A DNA stretch of 64,000 bases from Enterococcus sp. CSURQ0835 (GCF_902706605.1 NZ_CACSLH010000006.1:1-64000); one strand, 5' to 3'. Numbered from the stretch's first letter, positions 24,980-34,379 are shown. Numbers and translations are program-made. The notes: generated from the sequence alone by a model not told the origin.

Positions 24980-27343
24980 TTATTCCGCTCCTGCTGGTTC
25001 AACACCGTAAAACGCGATGTTTTCATCCAGCCAGCCTTTCGTTGTCAGCCCATTGACTTCGGCTTGACTCTTCGTAAATAAGTGGCTGCTCGTGTTTTTA
25101 GCGTTTGGATTAAAGACGCGGTAGATCGGTACGGCCTTATTGGTTTCATCAGAATAAAAACCGATGCCTTCATCGCGCCAACCGGCTTTGACTACGTCAT
25201 CACGTTCCGCTGCGTCTTTGGTGTAGAAATGTTCACCGGAATTTGGATTATACACGCGATAAACGGGCGTGCCTTTTTTCGGTGTGATCCACGCGGTGCC
25301 TTCATCTTTCCAACTTAATGAGATCAACCAATCTCGTTCTTTTGCACTTTTCGTGTAGAAGTGTTCACCGGAATTTGGATTGTACAACCGATACAACGGC
25401 TCTTGGCCAGCATCTTCTGGGGTCTCTGATTTCCATTTGGCATATAATGTGAAGTTCGTTTCGATGGGCTGACTGAAATCATAGGCTTTCGTCAATGCCG
25501 CATCGGTGTACCAACCATCAAAGGTGTAGCCTTTCTTTGTTGGGTCGGTTGGCTTTTGTAGCTGTTCGCCTTTTCTGACGGTGAGTGGCGCGACACTCGA
25601 GCCGCCATTGGAATCAAAAGTGATCGTCTCGTGTTCAATCGGCGCTTCATTGTGGCGCCAACCCGCATGTAACGTCATATTTTCCGTGACAGGTTTGGTG
25701 AAATCATAGGAGTGATTCAGATCTTTTTCCGGGAACCAACCTAAGAATGTATAATCCGCTCGTTTAGGATCGGCTGGTTTTTTCAGCGAATCCCCTTCGA
25801 CTACTGTTTCGGAAAAGATCTTGCCGCCACCTGCTGGATCAAAGGTCACAGTGTATTTATCTTTGACCTCAAGTACATAACCAGCGGTCAGATCCCAGCC
25901 AGCATTGTGAGCGATGATTTTAAAATCAAACGTGCCCGCTTGCGTCGGTGTTCCAGAAAGCACGCCGGTTTTTGAATCAAAATTCATCCCGGTTGGCAAC
26001 TTGCCATCCAGCTCATAACTGTCCGCATTTTTAGCCGTGATCGTTTGATTGTACGCATCACCCACAACCGTTGCTGGTAAATCCGTCGTGTCAAATACTG
26101 GTTTCGGAATCAAAACGCCCGGTTCGAATTTTTGATTGGCGGCATCCCATTTGAACAAATAGTGCTGCTCCGCATCGCCTGTCCCAATCTTCGCTACTCG
26201 ATCCGCGCCATTTTCCAAGTAGAAATAAAAATTATTATCGTCTGGATGGTGATCTGTCAATTCAAACGCTTTTTGTCCCGGCAGCTGGACAGTTGTCGGC
26301 AACGTGATATTCGTTCCATCTAACGTGCCGAAGCTGTGATTTGTCGGTAGTAAGTTATAATGGGTCGGGTCGAGTTTGACACTGCCGCCGTTGATCTGCA
26401 AGCTTGGTTTTTCCCCACCAAATGTTTCAACCGCTTCTTGATAACGCGGGCCATCAACTAGCGTCAACGTTCCACCATTGACTGTCGCCGCATCAGATGC
26501 ATTACCAACAGTAACTAGCCCAGCAGCAGTTCCCGTACAGGTCACTTGTCCGCCATTTATTTCAAAACTACTGGGCTGCTTACCTGACATATTTAGCAAC
26601 GTTACACCTGCTGCATCTGAATCAGCACCTAGCTGGACTTTTCCACCATTGATGGTGAGTTTCGATTGTGGAACATCTTGATAAGGGTAGCCCCCCATGA
26701 AACCTGCGCCATTTCCAAAAGAAGACGCGGCGATATTGCCACTGTTGATGGTGATCGTCCCCGCTAGACCACTAGCCGAACCTTGTGCGGTCATCACGCC
26801 ATTAGGACCACGTGCAATCGCGACATTATTGCCTTTCAACCCTGCTGTTGGGTTAGCAACGATATCATCATATTCTCCACCTTGAGTCAGCAGTGGATCA
26901 TCACCTTTCAAGGTCAAGTTTTCACCTTGAATCCCTGCTTTATTGCCATAAATATCACTATCTCGCTCCATCGTGATGGTACTGGGAGCCTTCCCGCTAG
27001 TCACTAGTGGCGTCTCCGAACCTCGCATGATCGTGTACATGTTTAACGTCAAATCAACGGCGCCATTATCCGTGTTGACATCGACTGTGGGGCCATTTGA
27101 AACTTGTTGCCGAATTGCATAATTCCCGCCTTTTTTGATCTTCACTGAATAGATTTCTGCCTCATAGCCAGATGGGTCACCTTTGATCTGGTAACCGCCT
27201 TCATCTTGCCATGTGTCTGATGTTGCCGTAGCCTCCACTTGACTTGTAGCGCCTTCACTCCAATTAAATAGTTGAACGGTTCCAAACAAGAGAAGTCCGA
27301 ACATCCCGGTTGTCAATGCAATCTGTTTCCCTTTTCTCATCAT
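24980..27343 (-). CDS. Secreted multi-repeat surface protein, paralogue 3
   Basis: A 787-aa paralogue and the first of the tandem set. The signal peptide differs (MRKGKQIALTTGMFGLLLFG, cleavage near residue 37), while the NGG-rich helix, Ig-like domain (GTPTQAGTFDFKI), two InlB-type repeats and three DUF5648-type repeats follow the same plan. GAGGTGG precedes the ATG. Each gene of the set has its own extended -10 promoter and terminator, so they can be expressed independently. No sortase motif and no catalytic motif are seen. Confidence 0.88.
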   Translation of the reverse strand: MMRKGKQIALTTGMFGLLLFGTVQLFNWSEGATSQVEATATSDTWQDEGGYQIKGDPSGYEAEIYSVKIKKGGNYAIRQQVSNGPTVDVNTDNGAVDLTLNMYTIMRGSETPLVTSGKAPSTITMERDSDIYGNKAGIQGENLTLKGDDPLLTQGGEYDDIVANPTAGLKGNNVAIARGPNGVMTAQGSASGLAGTITINSGNIAASSFGNGAGFMGGYPYQDVPQSKLTINGGKVQLGADSDAAGVTLLNMSGKQPSSFEINGGQVTCTGTAAGLVTVGNASDAATVNGGTLTLVDGPRYQEAVETFGGEKPSLQINGGSVKLDPTHYNLLPTNHSFGTLDGTNITLPTTVQLPGQKAFELTDHHPDDNNFYFYLENGADRVAKIGTGDAEQHYLFKWDAANQKFEPGVLIPKPVFDTTDLPATVVGDAYNQTITAKNADSYELDGKLPTGMNFDSKTGVLSGTPTQAGTFDFKIIAHNAGWDLTAGYVLEVKDKYTVTFDPAGGGKIFSETVVEGDSLKKPADPKRADYTFLGWFPEKDLNHSYDFTKPVTENMTLHAGWRHNEAPIEHETITFDSNGGSSVAPLTVRKGEQLQKPTDPTKKGYTFDGWYTDAALTKAYDFSQPIETNFTLYAKWKSETPEDAGQEPLYRLYNPNSGEHFYTKSAKERDWLISLSWKDEGTAWITPKKGTPVYRVYNPNSGEHFYTKDAAERDDVVKAGWRDEGIGFYSDETNKAVPIYRVFNPNAKNTSSHLFTKSQAEVNGLTTKGWLDENIAFYGVEPAGAE

Positions 27344-27436
27344 TTTGCCACCTCACTTCATAGTTTATTCATTAAGTGTAGCAAATTTTAATCTTTTTTT
27401 GAATTAATTTGAATGACGTGATGATTTTCAGACACA

Positions 27437-27484
27437 AAAAAACCACCCCAACGCTTGTGAATTTCAGTTGCGCGGGGCGGTTAC
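27437..27484 (-). terminator. Terminator of the aroB-like/ypiA/ypiB operon
   Basis: AACCGCCCCGC pairs with GTTGGGGTGGTT and is followed by TTTTTTT on the minus strand. Confidence 0.8.
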
Positions 27485-27486
27485 AG

Positions 27487-28059
27487 TTATTGATTTTTCG
27501 TCAGCAGTTCCGAGCGTTGCAATTGCAAACGGTTGACCTCATCAGACAGTTCCAAAAACGCTTCGTGGTCACCATTTTCCAACGCAGTATCGATCTGATG
27601 GTAAACTAGTTTGATCTTTGCCTCCAGCTCTTCCAGCGCCAAGTAAGCTTCCACTTCACTGACGATCGACTCGCTGACTTGGTCATTCCAAGACGCTTCG
27701 GGATTGTCTTCCAAAACGGACAAATAACGTTCATTTTGCCACGCGTTGGGGAAACTGCATTCTAAATACAGCGGCTGCTGCCAGTGGAGACGGATCTCGT
27801 GAAAGATCTGGTCGCTGTTGTGAAAAGCTTGCCCTTGGATAAACAGCGTCATCGCGTCATCTTTTTGTGTGATATCCCGCAAAAGCAGTCCGCGCTTGGT
27901 GACATCGACTTGCTCGGTGATATGAACATTTTTCAAAATCGCTTCGTGGTTGATCAAGTAGTTCAAGATCCAGATGACTTCCCGGCGCTTAAAAGATACA
28001 TTATTGATCAACCAAACGAGAAATTCGCGTTTTTCCGCAACATCAATCATCTGATCCAC
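27487..28059 (-). CDS. ypiB: UPF0302 protein YpiB
   Basis: A 190-aa protein matching the UPF0302/YpiB family: start IDVAEKREFLVWLINNVSFK, then RREVIWILNYLINHEAILKNVHI and LLLRDITQKDDAMTLFIQG, and the C-terminal IDTALENGDHEAFLELSDEV helix pair. In B. subtilis ypiB follows ypiA at the end of the aromatic amino acid operon; here it follows the TPR gene by seven bases. The molecular role is not established. Confidence 0.88.
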   Translation of the reverse strand: MDQMIDVAEKREFLVWLINNVSFKRREVIWILNYLINHEAILKNVHITEQVDVTKRGLLLRDITQKDDAMTLFIQGQAFHNSDQIFHEIRLHWQQPLYLECSFPNAWQNERYLSVLEDNPEASWNDQVSESIVSEVEAYLALEELEAKIKLVYHQIDTALENGDHEAFLELSDEVNRLQLQRSELLTKNQ

Positions 28060-28066
28060 TCCTCTT

Positions 28067-29317
28067 TTAATTCAGGTCTTCTAATAGTGACAAGATTTCC
28101 AAGTCCCCCGGCTCTAAGGCTAGATACGCTGTTAAGACGTCGCGGGCTTCTGTCAGTTTGCCATCTTCTCGTAAAAATAGTCCGTACTGTTTCAAAAAAT
28201 CCGGTTCATGCTGCAAACTTTCCGCCGCGGCTTTGAACGCTTTTGCGGCTTGTTCGAAGTCTTCTAATTCATTATACGCTTGCGCTAGATTCCATTCCGC
28301 GTACGGATTATCTAATTCATCCATTTGCTGGATCATGTCGATCGCCTTTTCATACTCGCCTTCATTCAAATACAAATTACTCAACGTCAAACGTGTCTCA
28401 TCGGTTTTTTCCCCAACAACAAGCGCGTCTTGTAAATAGTTTTCCGCAAGCGTCCGGTCATGCAACCGATACGCTAGTTCAGAAGCTAAATGCAACAGCT
28501 CGACTTGATACGGATTTTCTTTGATCCCAGTTTCTGCGGCGGTCAACGCTTCTTCGATTCGCTCTTCGTCTTTTAACGCCGTCGCTAAATAAAAATACAA
28601 CGACTGGTAATGGGGATCAAGGGCTGCCAACTCTTCAAAGTAGGTGATCGCATTTTGCGCATCATGCAGCTGATAATACGTGAACGCCAACTGGAACAAG
28701 CGATCCGCCGTTTTTTCTTCAGCTAACGCTTGTTTTAAAAACGGGATCGCTTCTTCAAAGCCACCCATCAAACTATAAGCGGTCCCGATCCGTTCATCCA
28801 GTGAGATCCCCACTAGTTCCGTGATCCCTTGTTTTTCCAGCTGACCGTATTCATCGATCGCTTCACCTAATTGGTTATTGGAAAAATGCAATTCAGCAAG
28901 CGCAAAGGTGATCATCGGCTCTTCTGGCAGCAAAGCTTTCGCTTGCAACAATTTTGCCTCACTGACTTCGGGAATCCCTAACACTTGATACAAGTCCGCT
29001 GTCACCAATAAACTTTCCGGATAATGTTCACTGTCAGCCGGGATTTTTTCCAAGTAATCAAACGCTTGGTCGATATCGTCATCTTCAATCGCGATCTCCG
29101 CTAACGGCAAATAATAAATCGCTTGGTCTGGCGCATCATGGATCAACTTCACGTAGACTTTTTTCGCTTCGGCTAAAAAGCCAAGGTTTTGCAATTGTTC
29201 AGCTAGTTCGGCCAACACATCAGCTGAATCATGCTGCAAGGCTTGATTCAACAACTGATCCGCTGATTCTAATTCTTCATTTTCTAAAGCGTGCAACATC
29301 TGTTCACTATACGTCAT
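28067..29317 (-). CDS. ypiA: TPR repeat protein YpiA
   Basis: A 416-aa soluble protein made almost wholly of ~34-residue TPR units, for example AELAEQLQNLGFLAEAKKVY and AYNELEDFEQAAKAFKAA, about eleven in total. TPR proteins scaffold protein-protein contacts; the partner is unknown. The ATG abuts the stop of the AroB-like gene and ypiB follows, so the three form one operon equivalent to the tail of the B. subtilis aro/ypi cluster. Strongly acidic. Confidence 0.87.
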   Translation of the reverse strand: MTYSEQMLHALENEELESADQLLNQALQHDSADVLAELAEQLQNLGFLAEAKKVYVKLIHDAPDQAIYYLPLAEIAIEDDDIDQAFDYLEKIPADSEHYPESLLVTADLYQVLGIPEVSEAKLLQAKALLPEEPMITFALAELHFSNNQLGEAIDEYGQLEKQGITELVGISLDERIGTAYSLMGGFEEAIPFLKQALAEEKTADRLFQLAFTYYQLHDAQNAITYFEELAALDPHYQSLYFYLATALKDEERIEEALTAAETGIKENPYQVELLHLASELAYRLHDRTLAENYLQDALVVGEKTDETRLTLSNLYLNEGEYEKAIDMIQQMDELDNPYAEWNLAQAYNELEDFEQAAKAFKAAAESLQHEPDFLKQYGLFLREDGKLTEARDVLTAYLALEPGDLEILSLLEDLN

Positions 29318-30370
29318 TTATTTCCCTCTGATCTTTTCTACTAATTGGTGGTACCTGTCAAACACCGCAGCGAGCTCACGTTCGGTGGGAACTTGCGGCA
29401 AGTCGAGCTGACCGATTTTTTTCAGCGGTCGCGGCGGCTTTTTTTGCGCGAAGGCGATCACTTGCTGCCCGTATTCAGCCGTGGAGATTTCTTGCGGCAA
29501 CGCCAGCGGATAGCCTAAGTGGTACAACCATACCACAAAATTTTTGAAATTAAAATCCAGCTCACTCACTTCAGCGCTCCAAGCCAACGTGAACACTAAG
29601 CCAAACATCCGCTTCATACTATCTGACAATAAATGCCCATTGGAAGTGGCAAAAAACGCCTGCTCGAACAACTGGCCAAATGCGCGGATCTCACGACCTT
29701 GACCTTCGTAATACTGCAACAGCGGCGCGATAAAAGCGGCAAATGACTGATTCAACAACTGCTGCTGGTTAGGGTAACTGCGGTAAAGTTCCGACAAAAA
29801 ATCCGGTGCCGCCACCACACCACAAGAAATCAAGGTCAACAGATCCACCAGTTTCCCATCAGTCTGCTGATCTGCCAACGTGTGATCAAACAAAATCTGC
29901 TGCGGCGCACTAGTGACTTGTAGCACCGTCTTTTGGGTCACCGGTTCGACGATCGTCGCGTCAAAGGTCAAACTTTGCGCCAGTGCCCGCAGTGACATCG
30001 GGATCAGCCACAACTGGGAATCTAATGGCGAGACATGTTGCAAAAAGGTCGCAAGCTCCATGATCCCTTCATTGCCTAAGCCGATATAAAGCGTCTTTTG
30101 CGTAGTCGAAAAACGCAACTGTGACCGCGCAAAATCCAACAGCTGGTCGAGCCGATTGCAATACCGTTCATTGGGCGTGATCAGCCAGTCTTGCGGGTTG
30201 TCTGAGGCGATCAACTGCGCAAATTTATCCGCGTAGCGATCATAATACCGCTGATTACCGCACCAGATCACATGTCGCTCATGAAAAAGCTGTTCGCGTA
30301 ACATCGCGGCAAACGTCTGCCCATAAATCACCTGACTTTTTTCATTACTCTGTTGAAATTCAACTTGCAT
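29318..30370 (-). CDS. AroB-like pseudoenzyme
   Basis: A 350-aa protein (ATG at 30370 behind GAGGTGG; an upstream GTG overlaps that site). Its order of segments follows 3-dehydroquinate synthase, but the catalytic residues are gone. The NAD-loop GGGVxGD is GLGNEG at 97-102. The zinc-binding Glu of YAEVIKYG is lost in DLLTLISCG (176-184), GHTFGHAIE is FGQLFEQAFF (231-240) and the HGEAVAIG histidine is lost in LLSDSMKRMFG (247-257). The C-terminal GYPLALP matches AroB GLPxxLP. It sits exactly upstream of ypiA/ypiB, where other Firmicutes carry aro genes, so it is probably a repurposed remnant of an aro operon. The frame is open and long, so it is under selection rather than decaying. Confidence 0.7.
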   Translation of the reverse strand: MQVEFQQSNEKSQVIYGQTFAAMLREQLFHERHVIWCGNQRYYDRYADKFAQLIASDNPQDWLITPNERYCNRLDQLLDFARSQLRFSTTQKTLYIGLGNEGIMELATFLQHVSPLDSQLWLIPMSLRALAQSLTFDATIVEPVTQKTVLQVTSAPQQILFDHTLADQQTDGKLVDLLTLISCGVVAAPDFLSELYRSYPNQQQLLNQSFAAFIAPLLQYYEGQGREIRAFGQLFEQAFFATSNGHLLSDSMKRMFGLVFTLAWSAEVSELDFNFKNFVVWLYHLGYPLALPQEISTAEYGQQVIAFAQKKPPRPLKKIGQLDLPQVPTERELAAVFDRYHQLVEKIRGK

Positions 30371-30663
30371 CGCGCCCACCTCGTTGGGTTTATTTTATAA
30401 TAGAAGGTATGATCAAGGCAAGCTGGGGCTATGCTAGGCAGTTAGTTCGTAAAAAAAGTCCCAAATGTAATTGAAACAAAAATCCCTCCCTTTCCTGCAG
30501 TCCTTCCCACAACATTTCTTTCCACCGTCTTTCACAAAAACCAAAAGCAGATTTATTTTTGCGACTTTAACTCGAGATTTCAGTGTTAGGATAAAATTGG
30601 CGAAACAAGTTGGCAAACTGACTCGCCAAATAAATCGGCTCTTAGGAAAGGAGTGTTTTGTTC

Positions 30664-30834
30664 ATGCAACGTTTAGACCATATCTTTTTTTGGTCGTTCC
30701 TCTGCTTAGCCATGCTTTTATTTTTAGCTGGCACGCCTTGGCAACTGGCGCTCGTGGTGCTGGCGAGCTTAGTACCTTTCGTCGGGCTCTTGCAACTAGG
30801 AAAACGCGGAACGGAAAAAATTTTGCACCATTGA
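30664..30834 (+). CDS. 56-aa membrane protein
   Basis: An ATG behind AAAGGAG gives MQRLDHIFFWSFL..., with two hydrophobic helices (about 8-22 and 26-44) and a basic end (QLGKRGTEKILHH). Small, no family recognised. It lies alone on the plus strand between the divergent ypi operon and the next surface gene. Confidence 0.55.
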   Translation: MQRLDHIFFWSFLCLAMLLFLAGTPWQLALVVLASLVPFVGLLQLGKRGTEKILHH

Positions 30835-30904
30835 AAAATGGAATGAAGCATTTGATTTTAGGTACATAGTATTTGGTTATGTAAACTTCAAAAAACGAAA
30901 TAAC

Positions 30905-30940
30905 CCTCGCCAGCCATACCGAAATTGTGGCTGGCTATTT
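30905..30940 (+). terminator. GC-rich hairpin
   Basis: GCCAGCCA (30909) and TGGCTGGC (30928) form an eight-base stem, but no clear T run follows, so termination is uncertain. Confidence 0.45.
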
Positions 30941-31057
30941 GGCGTGGTAAAAATTCCGCACGCAAGTTCCGTCTCGCTTTTTTAAGACGCATTTGCTACA
31001 CTAAATGAAAGCGCAATAATCAATTAAAACGAAATTTTTTATCTTAGGAGGCTGCTT

Positions 31058-31981
31058 ATGAAAAAAACGATTTTATTGAGTTTAGGGGGCGCACTTTTGG
31101 GGATGAGTCTACTCGCTGCTGCCCAAGACGCCAACGCCGCGGAGATGTATCGCTTGTACAATCCGAATAGCTCGGAGCATTTTTACACCGGCAATCGCGG
31201 GGAGAGCGATCATTTGCGTAGCCTCGGTTGGCAATATGAAGGGATCGGTTGGATCGCACCAGAAGACGGCTTACCCGTCCACCGCTTGTATAACCCGAAC
31301 ACCGGCGACCACCACTACACCGTTGATGAAGGGGAACATGATTTTCTGATTTCCAAAGGCTGGCGCGCAGAAGGCATCAGCTGGCATTCGCAAAACGCCG
31401 GACTTCCCGTCTATCGCTTGTATAATCCGAACCAATTAGGCGCTGGTACTCACCACTACACGTTAAGTGAAGGCGAACGCGACTCGTTGATCAAACTGGG
31501 CTGGAGTTCAGAAGGCATCGGCTGGTTTGCGGAAAGTTCGCCGCAATATCCTTACGCCGTCGCTTTAAATGATTTTGTCGGTACGAAAACGTTCGCGTCA
31601 AACGGGATGAACGTGCCAAACGAGATCAAATGGGAATTTAACGCGCTACCAAGTTCAACAGAAGGTACCTTGTCCTTTATTTCTCGCGGTCCGAATGGGG
31701 CACAAAGTCAAACTGTTTATCGCGCGAATGTCCGCCAAGTAGCAACGAAAAATCTGCGGGTCTTTCCAGTGATCGGCTCTAACAATCAAACTCCCCACCA
31801 AGTTTCCGTCAACACACAGCTACAACTCGGCGAAAAAATCTCCGGTGACAGCCGTGATCTGACCGGCGATCTGTATGCTTATTACAACAATCAAGGCGGC
31901 ATTTCGCTGATCACACCAAACTACGCTGGCAATGTGCCAGAAGACCAACGCGATGTGATGCTGGAATACTTACCGAACTAA
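31058..31981 (+). CDS. Small secreted DUF5648-repeat protein
   Basis: A 307-aa exported protein (TAGGAGG site; signal peptide cleaved after ANA, residue 27). Residues 29-~150 are three DUF5648-type repeats (YRLYNPNSSEHFYT, HRLYNPNTGDHHYT, YRLYNPNQLGAGTHHYT), each with a following GW-type end (SLGWQYEGIGW). The remaining ~150 residues form a Thr/Asn-rich beta-type domain (DFVGTKTFASNGMNVPNEIK ... DLTGDLYAYYNNQGG) not found in the other five repeat proteins here and not recognised. Here the repeats sit N-terminally, unlike the rest. It has an extended -10 promoter and a terminator at 32009. Confidence 0.85.
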   Translation: MKKTILLSLGGALLGMSLLAAAQDANAAEMYRLYNPNSSEHFYTGNRGESDHLRSLGWQYEGIGWIAPEDGLPVHRLYNPNTGDHHYTVDEGEHDFLISKGWRAEGISWHSQNAGLPVYRLYNPNQLGAGTHHYTLSEGERDSLIKLGWSSEGIGWFAESSPQYPYAVALNDFVGTKTFASNGMNVPNEIKWEFNALPSSTEGTLSFISRGPNGAQSQTVYRANVRQVATKNLRVFPVIGSNNQTPHQVSVNTQLQLGEKISGDSRDLTGDLYAYYNNQGGISLITPNYAGNVPEDQRDVMLEYLPN

Positions 31982-32008
31982 AGATTGAGATAGTTGGAAA
32001 AGAGGTTT

Positions 32009-32050
32009 AACCCTCCCGCAAAGTTAACTTTGTGGGAGGGTTTTATTTTA
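32009..32050 (+). terminator. Terminator of the small repeat protein
   Basis: AACCCTCCCGCAAAGTT / AACTTTGTGGGAGGGTT perfect or near-perfect stem plus TTATTTTA. Confidence 0.92.
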
Positions 32051-32240
32051 TGCTTTATTATTAGGTAGTAGCAAATAAAAAATCCATGTACCGTACCTAT
32101 TATTGAAATCAGCCAACAACTTCGTCCAATCTCAAAATTAATAACACTTATAACAAGAGTTCTGAAAATAACAATTCCTTTCTCTTTGATATAATTAAAT
32201 TGTATTAAAAAACAATTAATTTAAAAGGAGAGATCATTGT

Positions 32241-33191
32241 ATGAGTACTGTATTAGGGTTGTTGTTTTTTGGTGGCGTATTTTGTATTTGGTATTTTGTG
32301 AAGAGAAAACCTGATAAACGTAAACGTAACATTGCAATTGCCACAGCCGGAGTAGCGTTAGTGGGAGGACTTTTATTTGGTAATGAGCCTGAGGAAAGAG
32401 CGGATACAAAGAGTATTGAATCAACTCAAAAAAGCTCGCTACCAAAAACCGGCTCTTCTTCATCAGAAAACAAAAACTCAGTTGAAGAAAGTACAATTCA
32501 AAGTAGCAGCACAAGCACTTTATCGTCAGCTGCTGAAGTTCAAGAAAGCAAAGCAAGCTCTGAATCAGCTAAAGTCGATGTCACGTTAGAAGCGCCTGCA
32601 GAAGTTGAAGCTGATCCTAATAACCAAGCGACCATCGCGGGGAAAACGACTCCAAATGCACGCGTTAGTGTAGGACTTGGTGTTATAGGCGATTCAACTA
32701 CAGCAGATGGAGAAGGGAATTTTTCATTGACGCATGAATTATCTAAACAAGAAGAAGATTCTATTACCCTCTATGCGACTCTTGACGGCAGCACTGAAAG
32801 TACTAAGGTCAAAGTAAGACCAAACTCTGAAAAAGTTGCTCAACAAGAAGCTGAAAAACAGCGTGAAGCAGAAGAAGCTAGTCTTCCAGTAGAATATAGG
32901 TCAGCTTTAAATAAAGCGAAAAGTTATGCTACTTCCATGAATATGTCTAGACAACGAGTTCATGATCAATTGACTTCTGAATACGGCGAACAATTCAGTC
33001 CAGAAGCAGCTCAATATGCCATGGATAATTTGCATGGAATCGATTGGAATGCGAATGCATTAGAAAAAGCAAAAAGTTATCAAGAAATGGATATGTCACC
33101 AGATCGGATCAGAGATCAATTAACCTCTGAACACGGTGAACAATTCACGCCTGAAGAAGCCGATTATGCTATGCAACATTTGAATCAATAA
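32241..33191 (+). CDS. Ltp-domain membrane protein
   Basis: A 316-aa protein with two N-terminal membrane helices (residues 2-20 and 31-47), a long Ser/Glu-rich spacer (~50-105), a beta-rich Ig-like domain (~108-195; NNQATIAGKTTPNARVSV, GEGNFSLTHEL), a charged helix, and two C-terminal Ltp-type repeats of ~45 residues (ALNKAKSYATSMNMSRQRVH and ALEKAKSYQEMDMSPDRIRD, each ending AxYAMxxL). Ltp repeats are known from the superinfection-exclusion lipoprotein of phage TP-J34, which blocks DNA entry. There is no lipobox here. The gene has AAGGAGAG upstream and pairs with the next gene. A role in phage exclusion is inference from the domain. Confidence 0.75.
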   Translation: MSTVLGLLFFGGVFCIWYFVKRKPDKRKRNIAIATAGVALVGGLLFGNEPEERADTKSIESTQKSSLPKTGSSSSENKNSVEESTIQSSSTSTLSSAAEVQESKASSESAKVDVTLEAPAEVEADPNNQATIAGKTTPNARVSVGLGVIGDSTTADGEGNFSLTHELSKQEEDSITLYATLDGSTESTKVKVRPNSEKVAQQEAEKQREAEEASLPVEYRSALNKAKSYATSMNMSRQRVHDQLTSEYGEQFSPEAAQYAMDNLHGIDWNANALEKAKSYQEMDMSPDRIRDQLTSEHGEQFTPEEADYAMQHLNQ

Positions 33192-33260
33192 AACAGCTAT
33201 TGATTGCATCTCCGGCATAAGCGTGTCGGAGATAGTTAAATTTAGGAGGTAGATTATTGA

Positions 33261-34190
33261 ATGGAACAATGTCAATTATGTGGTGATGGTCTAAAATTTT
33301 TAAATACCGTTACTTTACCTACAAAAGAAAAGATCTGTGATACTTGTAAAACGAAAGCGAAAAAGGATTTAGGTCTGGGCTTCTTTTCATCCTTTGAATA
33401 CTCGCTAGATGATATTTACAGTATGTATGAAGTAAATGGAGTCGATTTAAGAGCACTGCATCAACAAAAGAAAGACTTTCTAGCTATCATAAACAGTCAA
33501 CCCACTACTTTTGAAAGAAGGATCTATATTGCTGGTGGTAATAACTTGATCGCAACTTCTACCGACTCAAAAGTCTATCAGCTAGACGACGAACGTATTT
33601 ATTTCAAAGATAACTATGAAGAATTTTATTATCTTATTTCACTTGAATTTGAAGGACCGCGTTTTAAAAATGTTACATCGCACTCCTCCACCGAAACCAT
33701 CAATAATAAGTATACTGAAAAAGAACGAAAAAAAGGCAAAGGCGGCAAAGTTGTAGCGGGAGCAGTTCTAGGAAACTTGATGGTCCCTGGTCTAGGAGCA
33801 GCTGTTGGCGCTTATGCAGGTAGTAAAGGTAAGGATAAAAAAAAGAAAAAAGGCAGTCAAAAAATTACTAATCATGCTCAGTCGAATGTTACAACTAAAG
33901 AGGTGGAAGAAAAGTCGATTTGTTATCTGGAGTTACTTAGAATCTCTGATAACAAGCAGATCAAGATTACAATCAAAGCAGACAGCAATGATTTTCATGC
34001 CTTAGGGGGGCTTTCAATTCGCGAAAATATCCCTGCTGAAAATGTTGACTCGGGTAATCTTGAAAACAACAAAATTACTCGTTCTGAAGCAATTCAAGAG
34101 CTAAAAAATTTAAAAGAACTATTAGACCTTGGTGTTTTGACACAAGCAGAGTTTGATGAAAAACGAAAAACTTATATAGATTTTTTATAA
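33261..34190 (+). CDS. Zinc-finger / SHOCT protein
   Basis: A 309-aa protein. The N-terminus is a CxxC zinc finger of DUF4428 type (Cys4, Cys7, Cys26, Cys29), followed by a PH-like beta region (~85-150), a Lys-rich patch with a glycine-zipper hydrophobic stretch (AGAVLGNLMVPGLGAAVGAY, ~173-192), a second beta region, and a C-terminal SHOCT helix pair (AIQELKNLKELLDLGVLTQA). SHOCT domains often join membrane or nucleic-acid modules and help oligomerise. It starts 69 bases after the Ltp gene behind AGGAGG, probably in the same transcript. The function is unknown; co-location with an Ltp protein hints at a defence or envelope-stress pair. Confidence 0.72.
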   Translation: MEQCQLCGDGLKFLNTVTLPTKEKICDTCKTKAKKDLGLGFFSSFEYSLDDIYSMYEVNGVDLRALHQQKKDFLAIINSQPTTFERRIYIAGGNNLIATSTDSKVYQLDDERIYFKDNYEEFYYLISLEFEGPRFKNVTSHSSTETINNKYTEKERKKGKGGKVVAGAVLGNLMVPGLGAAVGAYAGSKGKDKKKKKGSQKITNHAQSNVTTKEVEEKSICYLELLRISDNKQIKITIKADSNDFHALGGLSIRENIPAENVDSGNLENNKITRSEAIQELKNLKELLDLGVLTQAEFDEKRKTYIDFL

Positions 34191-34317
34191 TGAATTCATC
34201 TAGTTAATAGTTCAAAGTTTTCTTACCCTTTTCTGATGAGTTTCAGTTGCGTTCGATTCGCACATGGAGAATAATTAAAATTACTAAAAGATAGTCAATC
34301 AAAAGTTTTTTACTCCA

Positions 34318-34356
34318 TAAAAAACCGCCCAGTCCTTCAGCTCAGCGGTTTTTTTA
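34318..34356. terminator. Terminator between convergent genes
   Basis: AAACCGC ... GCGGTTT with T runs on both strands, serving 33261 (plus) and 34380 (minus). Confidence 0.8.
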
Positions 34357-34379
34357 TTTGCTCTACTGACACCTTTGAC

